A stretch of DNA of 64,000 nt from Neolewinella persica DSM 23188. Its GTDB lineage: Bacteria; Bacteroidota; Bacteroidia; Chitinophagales; Saprospiraceae. The position numbers and the translations under genes are program-made. Numbering within the stretch: the stretch's first letter is position 1; the number at the start of each line of letters is the position of its first letter. The DNA is taken from the NCBI RefSeq assembly GCF_000373105.1, contig NZ_KB890413.1:299340-363339 (forward strand). The letters run 5' to 3'. The notes under the pieces were generated by a model. That model was given only the letters and a program-made list of their open reading frames with translations, ran no database searches and had not been told where the DNA came from. Of this stretch, positions 9,217 to 17,645 are shown one piece after another.

Positions 9217-10158
9217 CTATCGCAAGTTTACATTAGCAGCACCTAACAGACCCAGATCGGTAAAAATCTGTGCGCGGTAATACCCCGCCTGTAGTTTTAC
9301 GTCGAGATCATGGGTAAAGCTGATCCGTTGATTCTTTTCTACGTTGACGTCACGGCCTTCCAGCGCAATGAGGTCCATCGCGGCGCCATTCACAATGGCT
9401 TTAGCACGAACGGGATTTTCAGATACAACGGGGGTGCCAGACTGATCAGACAATACCAGGTAGATAGGCCGTACGCCCAGGTACTTGTCTGGTACAGCGG
9501 TGAGGTCAAAACTGACGTTCATCCTCCTTACTTTGCTGGCATCGGCCGTGACCTTATCTCCTTTACCCCTGAACATCTCTACCTGTATGGCCGTGGCCTT
9601 AAAAGCGCCAAGGGTCATTTCTGTAATCTGTTTTTCCATGCTTTGCGTCATGGTCTCCAGGTTTTCACTCTTTTTTTCAAAGTTGTAGGCGGCGGTTTTA
9701 GCAGTGCTAAGGTCTTGCCGCAGCACTACGTTCGTTTCCCGAAGCTGCTGATTCTCCGCTTCCAGCGCAATCAGGCTGGTTTCCAGGTTAGCCCGGGCGT
9801 TGATCAGGTCCTCGATCTGCAAACGCATCTGGTAGGCTACCTCATTGTCGTTTTTACGAGACTTTTGAGCCTTGCGCATATCGTAGAGTGCCCGCTTGGT
9901 GACGTCTTGCGATTCGGCCAGCTGCCCCTTCAGGGACTCGTTGTCCGAAACTGCAGTTTCGTAGATCGTTCCCAGGCTATCCACCTGTTTCTCCAGGTTG
10001 GCCCGTAGCAGGGACAGCTGGTCTACTTCTGCACTCATCTCCGTATTGGCAGCCGACAGTTCCCCAGCGGCACTGTTACGGCTTATGCCCCAGAAAAGGC
10101 TGGCTAAAAAAAGCAGTGCCAATAGGATGGCAACGATCGTTAGTGACTTCTTATTCAT
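9217..10158 (-). CDS. Membrane-anchored coiled-coil protein of unknown function
   Basis: 313 residues from ATG 10158 (MNKKSLTIVAILL); an ATG 36 bases upstream is a poorer start. One N-terminal membrane helix (about 4-26) is followed by a long heptad-rich coiled coil (about 35-190, rich in E, Q, L, A) and a C-terminal, beta-rich domain of about 120 residues (VRRMNVSFDLTAVPDKYLGV, YYRAQIFTDLGLLG). This suggests a periplasmic stalk with a globular head. I do not recognise a named family. Single gene with an inverted repeat downstream. Confidence 0.8.
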   Translation of the reverse strand: MNKKSLTIVAILLALLFLASLFWGISRNSAAGELSAANTEMSAEVDQLSLLRANLEKQVDSLGTIYETAVSDNESLKGQLAESQDVTKRALYDMRKAQKSRKNDNEVAYQMRLQIEDLINARANLETSLIALEAENQQLRETNVVLRQDLSTAKTAAYNFEKKSENLETMTQSMEKQITEMTLGAFKATAIQVEMFRGKGDKVTADASKVRRMNVSFDLTAVPDKYLGVRPIYLVLSDQSGTPVVSENPVRAKAIVNGAAMDLIALEGRDVNVEKNQRISFTHDLDVKLQAGYYRAQIFTDLGLLGAANVNLR

Positions 10159-10572
10159 TTCGCTTAGTGTTGGTTTTCGTCGTAAAGAACGCATTTACGG
10201 CCGAATTGCTCATTAAGGTTTGTCCAACAGCCCACTTTTAGTCCTAATCTGGCGGGTTTTAACGGTTTCCCTCATCTTATTTACCCTTCTTATTGCACCT
10301 GCGGCCGCGCCCCCAAAGTGAATGTAAGCATACTTGGATGCGTGAGTTGCTACCGATGGTTAAGCGAATATCAAGGAAAGCAAGGCTACCTTTTCCCAAA
10401 GCGATTACCGCCTGTGGGTTGAGGAAACTAAGGATCGTCGCATGGGTATAGGAGCAAGGCAGTTAAAAAACCTGCAAATCAACCAGCAGCCTGAATAGTG
10501 GGCTCAAATTCTGGCATACTGCGTTCTTCGGCGGCAACCGGTTAGTTTAGCGCTTGATGTACGTTTGAGCAT
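10159..10572. other. Intergenic stretch with no gene seen
   Basis: About 410 bases between the coiled-coil gene and the GNAT gene. Apart from an exact copy of the 17-bp repeat at 10295-10311, I see no conserved ORF, RNA or clear promoter; short frames contain many stops. Confidence 0.6.
10295..10311 (+). repeat. 17-bp NotI-core repeat, copy 2 (exact)
   Basis: GCACCTGCGGCCGCGCC exactly, with TT before and CCC after. Intergenic, about 140 bases upstream of the coiled-coil gene start. Confidence 0.8.
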
Positions 10573-11028
10573 TCAAATCTCCCGCCGCATCACCACCATA
10601 TATTTGCTGAATCCCTTTTTCTCGTAAGCCCGGATTGCGCCGAAATTATCGTCATAGACCCTAAGCTGTACTTCGGTCAGCCCACGAGCACGCGCCCAAT
10701 CCAGTAAGGCGTCGGTTACCAGGCCGTTCACGCCCCGGCCCCGGTATTCCGGGCGGACAAACATGAAGCCAAGAAAACAATGCTTCGGTGGGTCGACGTA
10801 AAGGTCTGAAGGCTTCTCCTTAGCATAACCGGAACCAACAATCAGATCGCCATCGACGGCAACAATAACTTCTACCTCCGGGTCTACGATCATCGCCCCA
10901 ATGTCGTAATAACTGATCGGATCTGGTTTCAGCGTAGGGTCAAAGGGGCGCTCAGCCGTGATGATGCCTTGTTCGAACTGTAGGAGAACGGGAAGGTCTG
11001 CCGGTGTGGCGGGGCGGGTGGTAATCAT
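10573..11028 (-). CDS. GNAT family N-acetyltransferase
   Basis: 151 residues with the GNAT fold: an N-terminal ITTRPATPADLPVLLQFE strand-helix, central VIVAVDGDLIVGSGYAK, the acetyl-CoA-binding block VRPEYRGRGVNGLVTDALL (about 91-109), and the C-terminal LRVYDDNFGAIRAYEKKGF. The glycine pattern matches R/Q-x-x-G-x-G loosely. The substrate cannot be read from the sequence. Single gene. Confidence 0.88.
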   Translation of the reverse strand: MITTRPATPADLPVLLQFEQGIITAERPFDPTLKPDPISYYDIGAMIVDPEVEVIVAVDGDLIVGSGYAKEKPSDLYVDPPKHCFLGFMFVRPEYRGRGVNGLVTDALLDWARARGLTEVQLRVYDDNFGAIRAYEKKGFSKYMVVMRREI

Positions 11029-11167
11029 TGCATTAACAGGTTAATTATTACGATGACGTTGCGTGGAGGATCTCCGTTCTTTTTGTTTCGTGCTGATCAG
11101 TCAGGGCTTCCCCCCGTACGGCCGGCCACAATTTAACCGAAAAATTTCCAGTGGCTATCAGTTTGCC

Positions 11168-11860
11168 TTAAAAGTACACCGACTCACCCGCCTTAGGAAT
11201 TTTAAGCTCATGCTCACCCGTAAGAAAACCGTTCATCGAGGCACGCACCTTTGGTTTTTCATTAAAGCTATGGGTTACCTCCGTGATAACGGGATCGTCT
11301 TCACTTTCACTGCAGTCCTCGGTTGTTTTTACCCACTCAGCGTCGCCGGTGGAAAGGTTATAGTCGAGGTCTTCGAAATAATCGCAGGGGGCACCAGCGT
11401 GAACCGTTGCGCCGATGAGTTGGAAGTCACCGTTTTGCCAACGAAAACGGTGGGTATAAGCCCATTTCTGGCGGCTGCCACCGAAGTGATCGATGACAAT
11501 AGTGTTTCCTTCAATGTCAACACCTTCCAGCGGGTCGCCCATCATTCCGCCGTTCTCGGTAGGGAGAAGGACACTTCTGGCCGTGTACCAATTTTTACGT
11601 GTATTGCCGGTGCCGGAATACACGACGAGATCCCGCTCTTTACCGAGGCCACGGTCTTCCCGGTCCGTCATCCGGATCTCTAAAAAGTCGGGCACTCCGT
11701 CGCTGTTGAAGTCTGCCGAAAGCAAAACCGGTTCTTCAGGAGAGGTAGAGGTTGTTGGCGCCGTAGGTTCTTCAGGAGCTTTTGGTTGCTCGGAGGGAGG
11801 CTTGGGATCACAGGCAAAAAGGGTTCCCAGCAATAAAAAGAATAAAGCAGCATGTTTCAT
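11168..11860 (-). CDS. Lipoprotein with an EF-hand-like/VCBS-type calcium motif, unknown function
   Basis: 230 residues: lipoprotein signal with Cys17 (LLGTLFAC), a Pro/Glu/Thr-rich linker to about residue 45, then DFNSDGVPDFLEI (50-62), a D-x-N-x-D-G calcium-loop pattern as seen in FG-GAP/VCBS repeats, and a beta-rich remainder containing two Cys (CDYFED, EDCSES). Probably a surface or periplasmic lipoprotein. I cannot name a family. Confidence 0.75.
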   Translation of the reverse strand: MKHAALFFLLLGTLFACDPKPPSEQPKAPEEPTAPTTSTSPEEPVLLSADFNSDGVPDFLEIRMTDREDRGLGKERDLVVYSGTGNTRKNWYTARSVLLPTENGGMMGDPLEGVDIEGNTIVIDHFGGSRQKWAYTHRFRWQNGDFQLIGATVHAGAPCDYFEDLDYNLSTGDAEWVKTTEDCSESEDDPVITEVTHSFNEKPKVRASMNGFLTGEHELKIPKAGESVYF

Positions 11861-11894
11861 GGGGCGAATATCGGCGATCCATTAGGAAATGAAC

Positions 11895-11931
11895 CAAAAA
11901 CTAAGCCCTTCTCTCAAAAAGAGGAAGGGCT
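11895..11931 (-). terminator. Candidate terminator hairpin
   Basis: AGCCCTTC pairs with GAAGGGCT with internal CTC/GAG pairing, followed on the minus strand by TTAGTTTTTGG. It lies downstream of the 12049-12162 element and about 350 bases beyond the hsp20 stop; which transcript it ends is unclear. Confidence 0.45.
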
Positions 11932-12048
11932 GTGTCGAGGGAGTGCCTTTTCAGTTTAGCAATTTATACCTCGGCGGAGACAATGGATTAGTAGCAGAGG
12001 TACATCGCTGAAATCTTAGGTTGATTCAGTAGTTTCCTGATTTCTTTC

Positions 12049-12162
12049 GTAGGGACGGGACTTTCCCAATCTCTATTGGCATCCTGAAGGCGCTTTTTTG
12101 TTCGCTCAGCGAACGGCAAATCCCACCTCGCCTACAGGGACGGAGGCAAGCCCCGCCCCTAC
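12049..12162. mobile_element. MITE-like 114-bp element with imperfect terminal inverted repeats
   Basis: The left end reads GTAGGGACGGGACTTTCC and the inverse of the right end GTAGGGGCGGGGCTTGCC, alike in about 15 of 18 positions. A central palindrome GTTCGCT-C-AGCGAAC occupies 12100-12114. There is no ORF. The shape is that of a small non-autonomous element or a folded intergenic repeat. It lies in a 419-base gap between the lipoprotein and hsp20 that otherwise shows nothing but a hairpin. Confidence 0.5.
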
Positions 12163-12279
12163 AGATTACCACTTGATTCACAAAACTTCTGAACCAGCCC
12201 ACTAGTACTCTGTGAGGTCGACATTGTCGTATAAATGCGATATATTTCAACTCGTTACCCCTGCCTACCGGTAGCCGAC

Positions 12280-12699
12280 TTACTTAATCTCCACCTCCCG
12301 TTCCGGCTGCGAAGCCTCCGGCGTTTTGGGGGCGGTGATGACGAGAACGCCATCTTCAAAGTTCGCGGAGATGGCCGACTGGTCGACTTTCTCGCTTAGC
12401 TGGAACCACCGCTCAAAGGATTTGATGGGGTATTCCTGCAAAAGGAAATCCGGATATTCCTCCACTGGCTTGCGGGTTCCGCTGATGTAAATCATATCGT
12501 TAAGGAGGCTGATCTTAACATCCTCCTTCGCAAAGCCGACGCAGTAAACCCGGGCTTTAAAGCCGGTGGCTGTTTCCTGAATATTCACGGGCACATTGTG
12601 CTTGGGCCGGCGCGGACCGTATTGTGGCCGATGACCACGACGGCCTCCTGGGCCACGATGATGGCCGCGTCCGCGGCCTGGGTGCATTTGATGACGCAT
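12280..12699 (-). CDS. Small heat-shock protein (Hsp20/alpha-crystallin)
   Basis: 139 residues. The alpha-crystallin domain spans about 35-125 (VPVNIQETATGFKARVYCVGF, then FEDGVLVITAPK, the conserved last-strand block). The family's usual hydrophobic N-terminal arm is replaced by about 33 residues rich in Arg, Gly, His and Pro (GRGRGHHRGPGGRRGHR), and the tail is short with no clear I-x-I motif (REVEIK). Such proteins hold unfolding proteins in the cytoplasm. An ECF sigma gene lies 72 bases upstream on the same strand. Confidence 0.92.
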   Translation of the reverse strand: MRHQMHPGRGRGHHRGPGGRRGHRPQYGPRRPKHNVPVNIQETATGFKARVYCVGFAKEDVKISLLNDMIYISGTRKPVEEYPDFLLQEYPIKSFERWFQLSEKVDQSAISANFEDGVLVITAPKTPEASQPEREVEIK

Positions 12700-12771
12700 A
12701 ATTATTTGGTTGTTGATTGGTTATTGATAATTGGTATTCATCCTGGTAGACGCAGTTACTTCAGCATTACT

Positions 12772-13293
12772 CTAATAATCCTCAAAATATTCTTCGTAGA
12801 CCTCCTGCAGCAAATCCCGCAATCGCCGACGGGCATAGCCCTTACGGGAGATGACCGTCTTCAACGGAATCCCCAGATCGGTGGCTATTTCGCGGAGGGT
12901 CTCTCCGTCCAGTTCGTTACGGACGAAGACTTCCCGCTGGTCGGGCGGCACCTGATCGAGCGCAGCCTCGATCTCTTCCCAGAGCTCGTCCGGGTCTCCG
13001 CGGAAATCAGCCTCGTCAGCAGTATCTTCTGTGGCACTCAGGTCCTGGAAAGCAGGCCGGCGCGTAGCCTGGCGATAGCCATCGGTGATCCGGTTACGGG
13101 CGACACGGTACAACCAGGCGCGTGGATCAGCAATTTTTTCTTCGTTTAGGGTGGTAGCAAAGACCGCCCATACCTCCTGCAGCAAATCTTCTGCATCTCC
13201 GTTACCTACGCGACTGCGGACAAAAGATTCGAGCTCCGGGCCGAATTCCTGGTAGGCCTGGCCCCACTCGTCCTGTTCGGTTAATTCATACAT
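12772..13293 (-). CDS. ECF-type RNA polymerase sigma factor
   Basis: 173 residues with region 2 (GDAEDLLQEVWAVFA, then RAWLYRVARNRITDGYR) and region 4 (LDQVPPDQREVFVRNELDGETLREIATDLGI, split by a loop, then RKGYARRRLRDLL). It is unusually acidic and lacks an adjacent anti-sigma gene; downstream on the same strand is hsp20. Co-transcription would suggest a protein-stress regulon, an inference from position only. Confidence 0.92.
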   Translation of the reverse strand: MYELTEQDEWGQAYQEFGPELESFVRSRVGNGDAEDLLQEVWAVFATTLNEEKIADPRAWLYRVARNRITDGYRQATRRPAFQDLSATEDTADEADFRGDPDELWEEIEAALDQVPPDQREVFVRNELDGETLREIATDLGIPLKTVISRKGYARRRLRDLLQEVYEEYFEDY

Positions 13294-13359
13294 TCACTAG
13301 GGTAGACGACGGGAAAGAGGAAATACTTCGATTTGAGCGTGAAAAAATTGAAGGCAGTG

Positions 13360-13367
13360 TAATTTTG
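13360..13367 (+). promoter_or_regulatory. Possible -7 box upstream of PadR
   Basis: TAATTTTG fits TAnnTTTG. It points toward padR, but the start codon is 250 bases away with a hairpin repeat between, so its role is uncertain. Confidence 0.3.
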
Positions 13368-13377
13368 CGCCCTTTTT

Positions 13378-13534
13378 AGTCAATCAGTCAGAGCGTCAAG
13401 GAGTCAGAGAGTTCTCGCGGATGCTCGCTAAACTTGTGTGTCTGTATCTTTTCATTTAGTGAGGCTACTTAGCAGGTACACGAACGCAGTGAGTTCCGAC
13501 GCTCTGACTCCTTGACTATTTGACTCCCTGACTA
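13378..13534. repeat. Intergenic hairpin repeat with tandem-word arms
   Basis: The left arm (13378-13413) repeats the word GTCAGAG/GTCAAGGAG, and the right arm (13498-13534) is its complement (GACGCTCTGACTCCTTGAC). Between them is ACGAACGCAGTGAG, shared with other hairpins in the window. The 309-base gap between the ECF sigma gene and padR holds this element, a copy of the 17-bp repeat and no gene. Confidence 0.7.
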
Positions 13535-13538
13535 ATAG

Positions 13539-13555
13539 GGCGGGGCCGCAGGTGC
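13539..13555 (-). repeat. 17-bp NotI-core repeat, copy 3 (one mismatch)
   Basis: Reads GGCGGGGCCGCAGGTGC on the plus strand; it directly follows the right arm of the hairpin repeat and is followed by AA. Confidence 0.75.
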
Positions 13556-13617
13556 AAAATATGTTAAAAGAAGCCTGGTGCTTGCAAATGCATCCGAATT
13601 AGATGTATCATTACCCT

Positions 13618-13950
13618 ATGTACTCAAAAGAACTGATCAAAGGCACGCTTCGCACCGTTGTACTTCGCCTTATCGACCGGGAAGGGCGGATGTATGGCTA
13701 TCAGATGACCAAGCGGGTTAGCGACCTGAGCGACGGGAACTACAAACTCACTGAAGGCTCCCTATATCCGCTACTGCATAAGCTGGTAAAAGACGGTATG
13801 CTGACAACGGAAACGGAGACCGTCAACGGCCGTCCCCGCCGATACTACGTCATCACCGCCGCGGGCCGCGCAGCGGCCACCGATCGCCGCGACGAATTCC
13901 GCCGCTTCCTACTCACCATGCAGCGTTTGCTCGACCTGCAACCAGAATAA
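13618..13950 (+). CDS. PadR family transcriptional regulator
   Basis: About 110 residues from ATG 13618 (MYSKELIKGTLRTVVLRLI); an ATG at 13603 is equally in frame and may be used. The winged helix shows the PadR blocks MYGYQMTKRV, LTEGSLYPLLHKLVKDGML and GRPRRYYVITAAGR. PadR proteins are DNA-binding repressors. The next gene starts 4 bases after its stop, forming a two-gene operon with a protein whose N-terminus looks like a PadR-associated sensor. Confidence 0.93.
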   Translation: MYSKELIKGTLRTVVLRLIDREGRMYGYQMTKRVSDLSDGNYKLTEGSLYPLLHKLVKDGMLTTETETVNGRPRRYYVITAAGRAAATDRRDEFRRFLLTMQRLLDLQPE

Positions 13951-13954
13951 TCCC

Positions 13955-14728
13955 ATGACCATCCTTACCAAGCCACAAGTTGCCCACGTAGAGGCCCATC
14001 TGGCCCATGCGGGACTACCCGATGGTCTCAGCGGTGAACTGCTGGACCATCTCTGCTGCGCCATCGAACAGGAAATAGACAAAGGCAGCACCTTCGATGC
14101 AGCCCTGTCCGAAACCCTTCAAAACTGGCCCATCCGGCACTTGCAAAAGCTTCACCGTGACGTTCGCTTCACGACCAAAACCAAACCTATGCTTTACCGT
14201 ATTTCCGCCGCTGCCGCACTGCTGGCCGGCATCGCCTTCCTCTCTCCCCTACCCTGGCCTGCTGAGGCCGACCATGTCAAGACGCTACCAATTGAACTTG
14301 CTACCACCGTTAATGATTTCCTCTTTGAGCCGCCCACGGCCAGCCCCATTGCAGGGGTAGACATGAAGAACAATCTCTCTTCAGGGTTCGGTATGCGTAC
14401 GCATCCTTATTTCAAGCGGAAAGTATTCCATAAAGGGATTGACCTAAAGGCACCGACCGGCACCCCGGTGATGGCTACCGCAGACGGACAGGTTATCTTC
14501 GCCGGTGATGACGGAGACTACGGCATTTCAGTGAGAATCCTACACGAAGACGGTTACGTAACCGTTTACCACCACCTCCACGACCATACCGTACAAAAAG
14601 GTGATCAGCTCCTTCTGGGCCAGACAATCGGGGCCGTCGGCAGCACCGGTCTGTCGACCGGGCCACACCTCCACTACGAAGTACGTAAGGATGACGTGCC
14701 GATGGACCCACTGGCGTTGCTTGATTAG
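13955..14728 (+). CDS. M23 peptidase with an N-terminal HAAS-like (PadR-associated) region
   Basis: 257 residues. Residues 1-75 are alpha-helical and resemble the small domains encoded next to PadR regulators (GLSGELLDHLCCAIEQEIDKG). A membrane helix follows (about 78-96), then a C-terminal LytM/M23 metallopeptidase domain with HKGIDLKAPTGTPVMA, TVYHHLHD and GPHLHYEVR, which supply the zinc and catalytic His/Asp residues. M23 enzymes cut peptidoglycan cross-links. The layout suggests a cytoplasmic sensor linked across the membrane to a periplasmic hydrolase, co-regulated by PadR. Confidence 0.9.
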   Translation: MTILTKPQVAHVEAHLAHAGLPDGLSGELLDHLCCAIEQEIDKGSTFDAALSETLQNWPIRHLQKLHRDVRFTTKTKPMLYRISAAAALLAGIAFLSPLPWPAEADHVKTLPIELATTVNDFLFEPPTASPIAGVDMKNNLSSGFGMRTHPYFKRKVFHKGIDLKAPTGTPVMATADGQVIFAGDDGDYGISVRILHEDGYVTVYHHLHDHTVQKGDQLLLGQTIGAVGSTGLSTGPHLHYEVRKDDVPMDPLALLD

Positions 14729-14747
14729 ACAGGCCGGAGGCCTGGCG

Positions 14748-14858
14748 TCCAGTTATCGGGTTGTCGGTTCTCGGGTTATCAGGAAAACCAGACTCTAAGA
14801 CAACCTGATAACTGGGCAACCCGGTAACTCGACAACCCGACACCCCGATAACTGGACA
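14748..14858. repeat. Intergenic hairpin repeat with tandem-word arms
   Basis: The left arm (about 14748-14780) is built from GTTATCGGGTTGTCGG-type words; the right arm (about 14804-14858) holds complementary GATAACTGG, GACAACCCG words. The ends GTCCAGTTATC and GATAACTGGAC pair exactly. It lies between the convergent M23 and T9SS-cargo genes and could end both transcripts. Confidence 0.7.
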
Positions 14859-14862
14859 CCCC

Positions 14863-17292
14863 CTACCGCAGAAGCATAGTACCCCCGCTTAGTTGAAGTG
14901 TTTGGAAACCGTCGTAGTAGGTTATAACGTAAACGTAATGGCCGGCTGCACCGGCCTCTCCGCCAACCTCCCCATCCCAGCCTTCGGAGAGCTGGCTACC
15001 GGCGTACACTTCTCCGCCCCACCGGTTGAATACCCGAAAGGTGAAATTCGTAACCGGCGCACAAAGCCGGGGATCAGGGAAGGCGCGAAACACATCGTTG
15101 ATTCCATCCCCGTTGGGGGAGAAAGCATTGGGCAGGTACAGCCGACAGCAACTTTGACCGTCCAGGCTGAAAACCGATTCTATTTCCTGACAACCGTTAC
15201 TGATGGTCAGGGCGTAATCCCCAGGATTGCGAAAGGTCCGCTGGGGTTCGTTGCTATCATTTTCCCAGCGGTAGGAGAAAGCGCCTTCGGTGGTTGCATC
15301 AAGTTCAAGAGAATCTCCGGGGCAAAGCGACTGATCGACAAACCCGGGTGGGAGGCCTAGGTTTTCACCGGGGGATACCGTTACGGTGTCAGACGTAGTA
15401 TTACAGTTGTTGCTGATCGCAACCACGTAGGTTCCCGGCTCCGTAATCCTTCTCCTTGCATCCTGCGCGCCGTCGCCCCACAAATAATCAGTTGCGCCTG
15501 CTGCCGTCGCATCCACGAAGAGTTCTTCGCCGGGGCACAAAACTGCATCCGGAAGGTCCGGTTCAAAAGGTCCGCTGGCCAGCAGCTCAAAACACATTTT
15601 CGCTACGCTGGGGGGGAAACAGGACGAGCGTACCTGAAACCTAACCTCTCGCTCTCCAGCTAAAATCTGCTCATTATCGTTACGGTAATTGATGCGTTGC
15701 ATTAGCCGAACGACGTCTTCATTTGGCAGATTTCGGGTATTAAGGAAGGTGATTATGTTGTCCGCGTCACGCTGAAACAACTCAGCAATATCAACCGGTA
15801 TCTCAAGATACTCCATCGGGTCTGACGACATTAAAGAGATGCGAACGACGTCGATGGTCGGACCGGAAAACTTGAATACTGCGTCCGAATCCATTATCGG
15901 CAACGGCTCCTCATAACAGCGTTGGGGCAAGTTAAAACCATTGAAAGTGGACGGCATTGAGCTGTCATCGGCGTCGAGATCCAACTGTTGGCAATTGCGA
16001 TCGTTGATAACAACTGGTCGTTCTTCCAATAAAAACGGCTGTACTGGTGGCTCCGTCCGCCCGGCGATGGTTCCGATGGCTGTTCGGGAGATGTTTGCTG
16101 CGGGGCTTCGGCGGAGGTCTACCGAAAAAGCAGGGCAGGATTCCCTCGCATTCCCCAGGGTGTCGTTCAGGTAGATGAGCATAAGGTCGCGGTCGCCCTG
16201 AGGGCAAAGCGTCCCGGATCCCGCGAGGTAATACCCCCCACTTGGTGCAAGCGCCAGGTCATTTATTCGGGCCTCTGCGAGAGCGCCTACCGTTCGTTGT
16301 CGTAAAATTTCTCCCTCATAACTTACTTCCATTACTAACCCCGGAGTTTTCCCGAGTTGTGGACTGGAGGTGGAACCAGCCATAAGGAGCGTACCCGATG
16401 GCGTGAGCAAGGTGGCCCGAATTACATCCCGGCCGGCACCGCCGATTAGCGATTTACTAACGACGTCACCATCGCCGTTCAACCGAAGAAAAAGAATGTC
16501 GGTCGTTCCTTCTCCGGTATCGACGTGGCTTGTTACGATTAAATCTCCATTTGGAAGTACCTGCAAGGTCCTCGATCGGGCATCGGCCTCATTGACGTAG
16601 TTGTAGCGGTAACGCCAAATCAGGTCCCCTTGCCGGGTGGTCTTAACGAGGAGGGTTTGGCCCGTGACCTCCTCGACCGTAGAGTAGCCCACCATAATGA
16701 TACCGTCATCAACTTCCCGTGCCTCGTGAAAAACATTGTAACGGGTATCGGGGATGACAAAGGTTCGGCGCCAGCGCTCTGTACCGTCGGGTGAAAAGCA
16801 GAAAAAGAGGCCATTATTGGTATTTCCCACGTTACCGACAGCGACGACGTCACCATTACTCAGGGGGAGTAGGCTATTTGCCTGTTCGTCATCTACAGCG
16901 TCTCCCCAGCCGAAGGCGTAGCCTGCCCCGAGGGTGTTGAGGGCGTAGAAGACCTGGTTATCGGAAGTTTCCGTTACGTTGGTCCAGCCGCCGGCCAGCA
17001 GGCCCGGTGTGCCGTTGATCGATATGGTAGCAAGTGTGGTAATATAACTGCGGTGGTCGCTCACCACGGTTGCGGTGTAGCGGAGGTTTCCGTTGCGGTC
17101 GAGCGCGTGGAGGATGCCATTGAAACGGTCCAGGGCATTAGCATCTGTGCGCCCCGCGATGACCAGGTTATTATCGACCACTTCACATACTGCACCCCAT
17201 TCATCCCCACCGCTATCGAAGAAGCGCTCGAAAAAATCCTGAGCGGGAAGCAGGGTGGGGAAAAGTAAGGAAAGCAGGCAGAGGTACCGCAT
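14863..17292 (-). CDS. Large secreted protein with gliding-motility/T9SS C-terminal (CHU_C type) domain
   Basis: 809 residues from ATG 17292, chosen because it opens a clean signal peptide (MRYLCLLSLLFPTLLPAQ); the upstream in-frame extension is low-complexity and carries a 17-bp repeat. After a repeat-rich, propeller-like N-terminal half (TILMAGSTSS, LIVTSHVDTG words), two cysteine-bearing PKD/Ig-like segments follow (LCPGEELFVDAT, LCPGDSLELDAT), then the last 95 residues form the sorting domain (YLPNAFSPNGDGINDVF, FNRWGGEVY, GWDG). Such tails direct type IX secretion to the cell surface. Ligand unknown. Confidence 0.9.
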   Translation of the reverse strand: MRYLCLLSLLFPTLLPAQDFFERFFDSGGDEWGAVCEVVDNNLVIAGRTDANALDRFNGILHALDRNGNLRYTATVVSDHRSYITTLATISINGTPGLLAGGWTNVTETSDNQVFYALNTLGAGYAFGWGDAVDDEQANSLLPLSNGDVVAVGNVGNTNNGLFFCFSPDGTERWRRTFVIPDTRYNVFHEAREVDDGIIMVGYSTVEEVTGQTLLVKTTRQGDLIWRYRYNYVNEADARSRTLQVLPNGDLIVTSHVDTGEGTTDILFLRLNGDGDVVSKSLIGGAGRDVIRATLLTPSGTLLMAGSTSSPQLGKTPGLVMEVSYEGEILRQRTVGALAEARINDLALAPSGGYYLAGSGTLCPQGDRDLMLIYLNDTLGNARESCPAFSVDLRRSPAANISRTAIGTIAGRTEPPVQPFLLEERPVVINDRNCQQLDLDADDSSMPSTFNGFNLPQRCYEEPLPIMDSDAVFKFSGPTIDVVRISLMSSDPMEYLEIPVDIAELFQRDADNIITFLNTRNLPNEDVVRLMQRINYRNDNEQILAGEREVRFQVRSSCFPPSVAKMCFELLASGPFEPDLPDAVLCPGEELFVDATAAGATDYLWGDGAQDARRRITEPGTYVVAISNNCNTTSDTVTVSPGENLGLPPGFVDQSLCPGDSLELDATTEGAFSYRWENDSNEPQRTFRNPGDYALTISNGCQEIESVFSLDGQSCCRLYLPNAFSPNGDGINDVFRAFPDPRLCAPVTNFTFRVFNRWGGEVYAGSQLSEGWDGEVGGEAGAAGHYVYVITYYDGFQTLQLSGGTMLLR

Positions 17293-17406
17293 TTTGGATG
17301 GCTGGTGGGAATAGTTTTTAGGTGTAGGTGGTCTTCGAGAAGTAAGATACTGAATTAGGGAATAGGGTTGCCTGGGGAGACAATAAGGGAGAAGGACGCA
17401 CATTAG

Positions 17407-17423
17407 GGCGGGGCCGCAGGTGC
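17407..17423 (-). repeat. 17-bp NotI-core repeat, copy 4 (one mismatch)
   Basis: GGCGGGGCCGCAGGTGC followed by AA on the plus strand; the same variant as copy 3. It lies upstream of the T9SS cargo start. Confidence 0.75.
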
Positions 17424-17492
17424 AAGCAAAAGACGCTGAAGCTGGGATTGATTGGTTGGAGCTGGACGCGAGGAAAGATGAAGCTGTAGTAA

Positions 17493-17559
17493 ATATGTAG
17501 AAGTACGACAGACCCGCAAAACAGGGTAGATCATCGTAGATATGTAGAAGTACGACAGA
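17493..17559. repeat. 20-bp direct repeat pair
   Basis: ATATGTAGAAGTACGACAGA occurs at 17493-17512 and again at 17540-17559. It lies about 90-150 bases upstream of the ECF sigma gene, so a binding-site pair is possible, but it also looks like the tandem-word arms of the hairpin family. Confidence 0.6.
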
Positions 17560-17645
17560 GCTCTCCGCAACCCACAACATTTTTTTCCGTCCTTCTTGTA
17601 ACAAACTACTCTTAGCCGCCGTGTCTTAGGCAAACGCACCCAATT

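Larger units (their letters stand above)
17293..17645. other. Divergent intergenic region between T9SS cargo and ECF sigma genes
   Basis: About 350 bases. It holds a 17-bp repeat copy (17407-17423) and a 20-bp direct repeat ATATGTAGAAGTACGACAGA at 17493-17512 and 17540-17559, each followed by different sequence. Promoters for both genes should lie here but no convincing -7 box was found. Confidence 0.6.

Noticed and set aside
17293..17604. N-terminal extension of the T9SS cargo gene
   Set aside because: The in-frame text before the signal peptide is repeat-derived and contains a 17-bp word; the ATG at 17292 opens a proper signal peptide.
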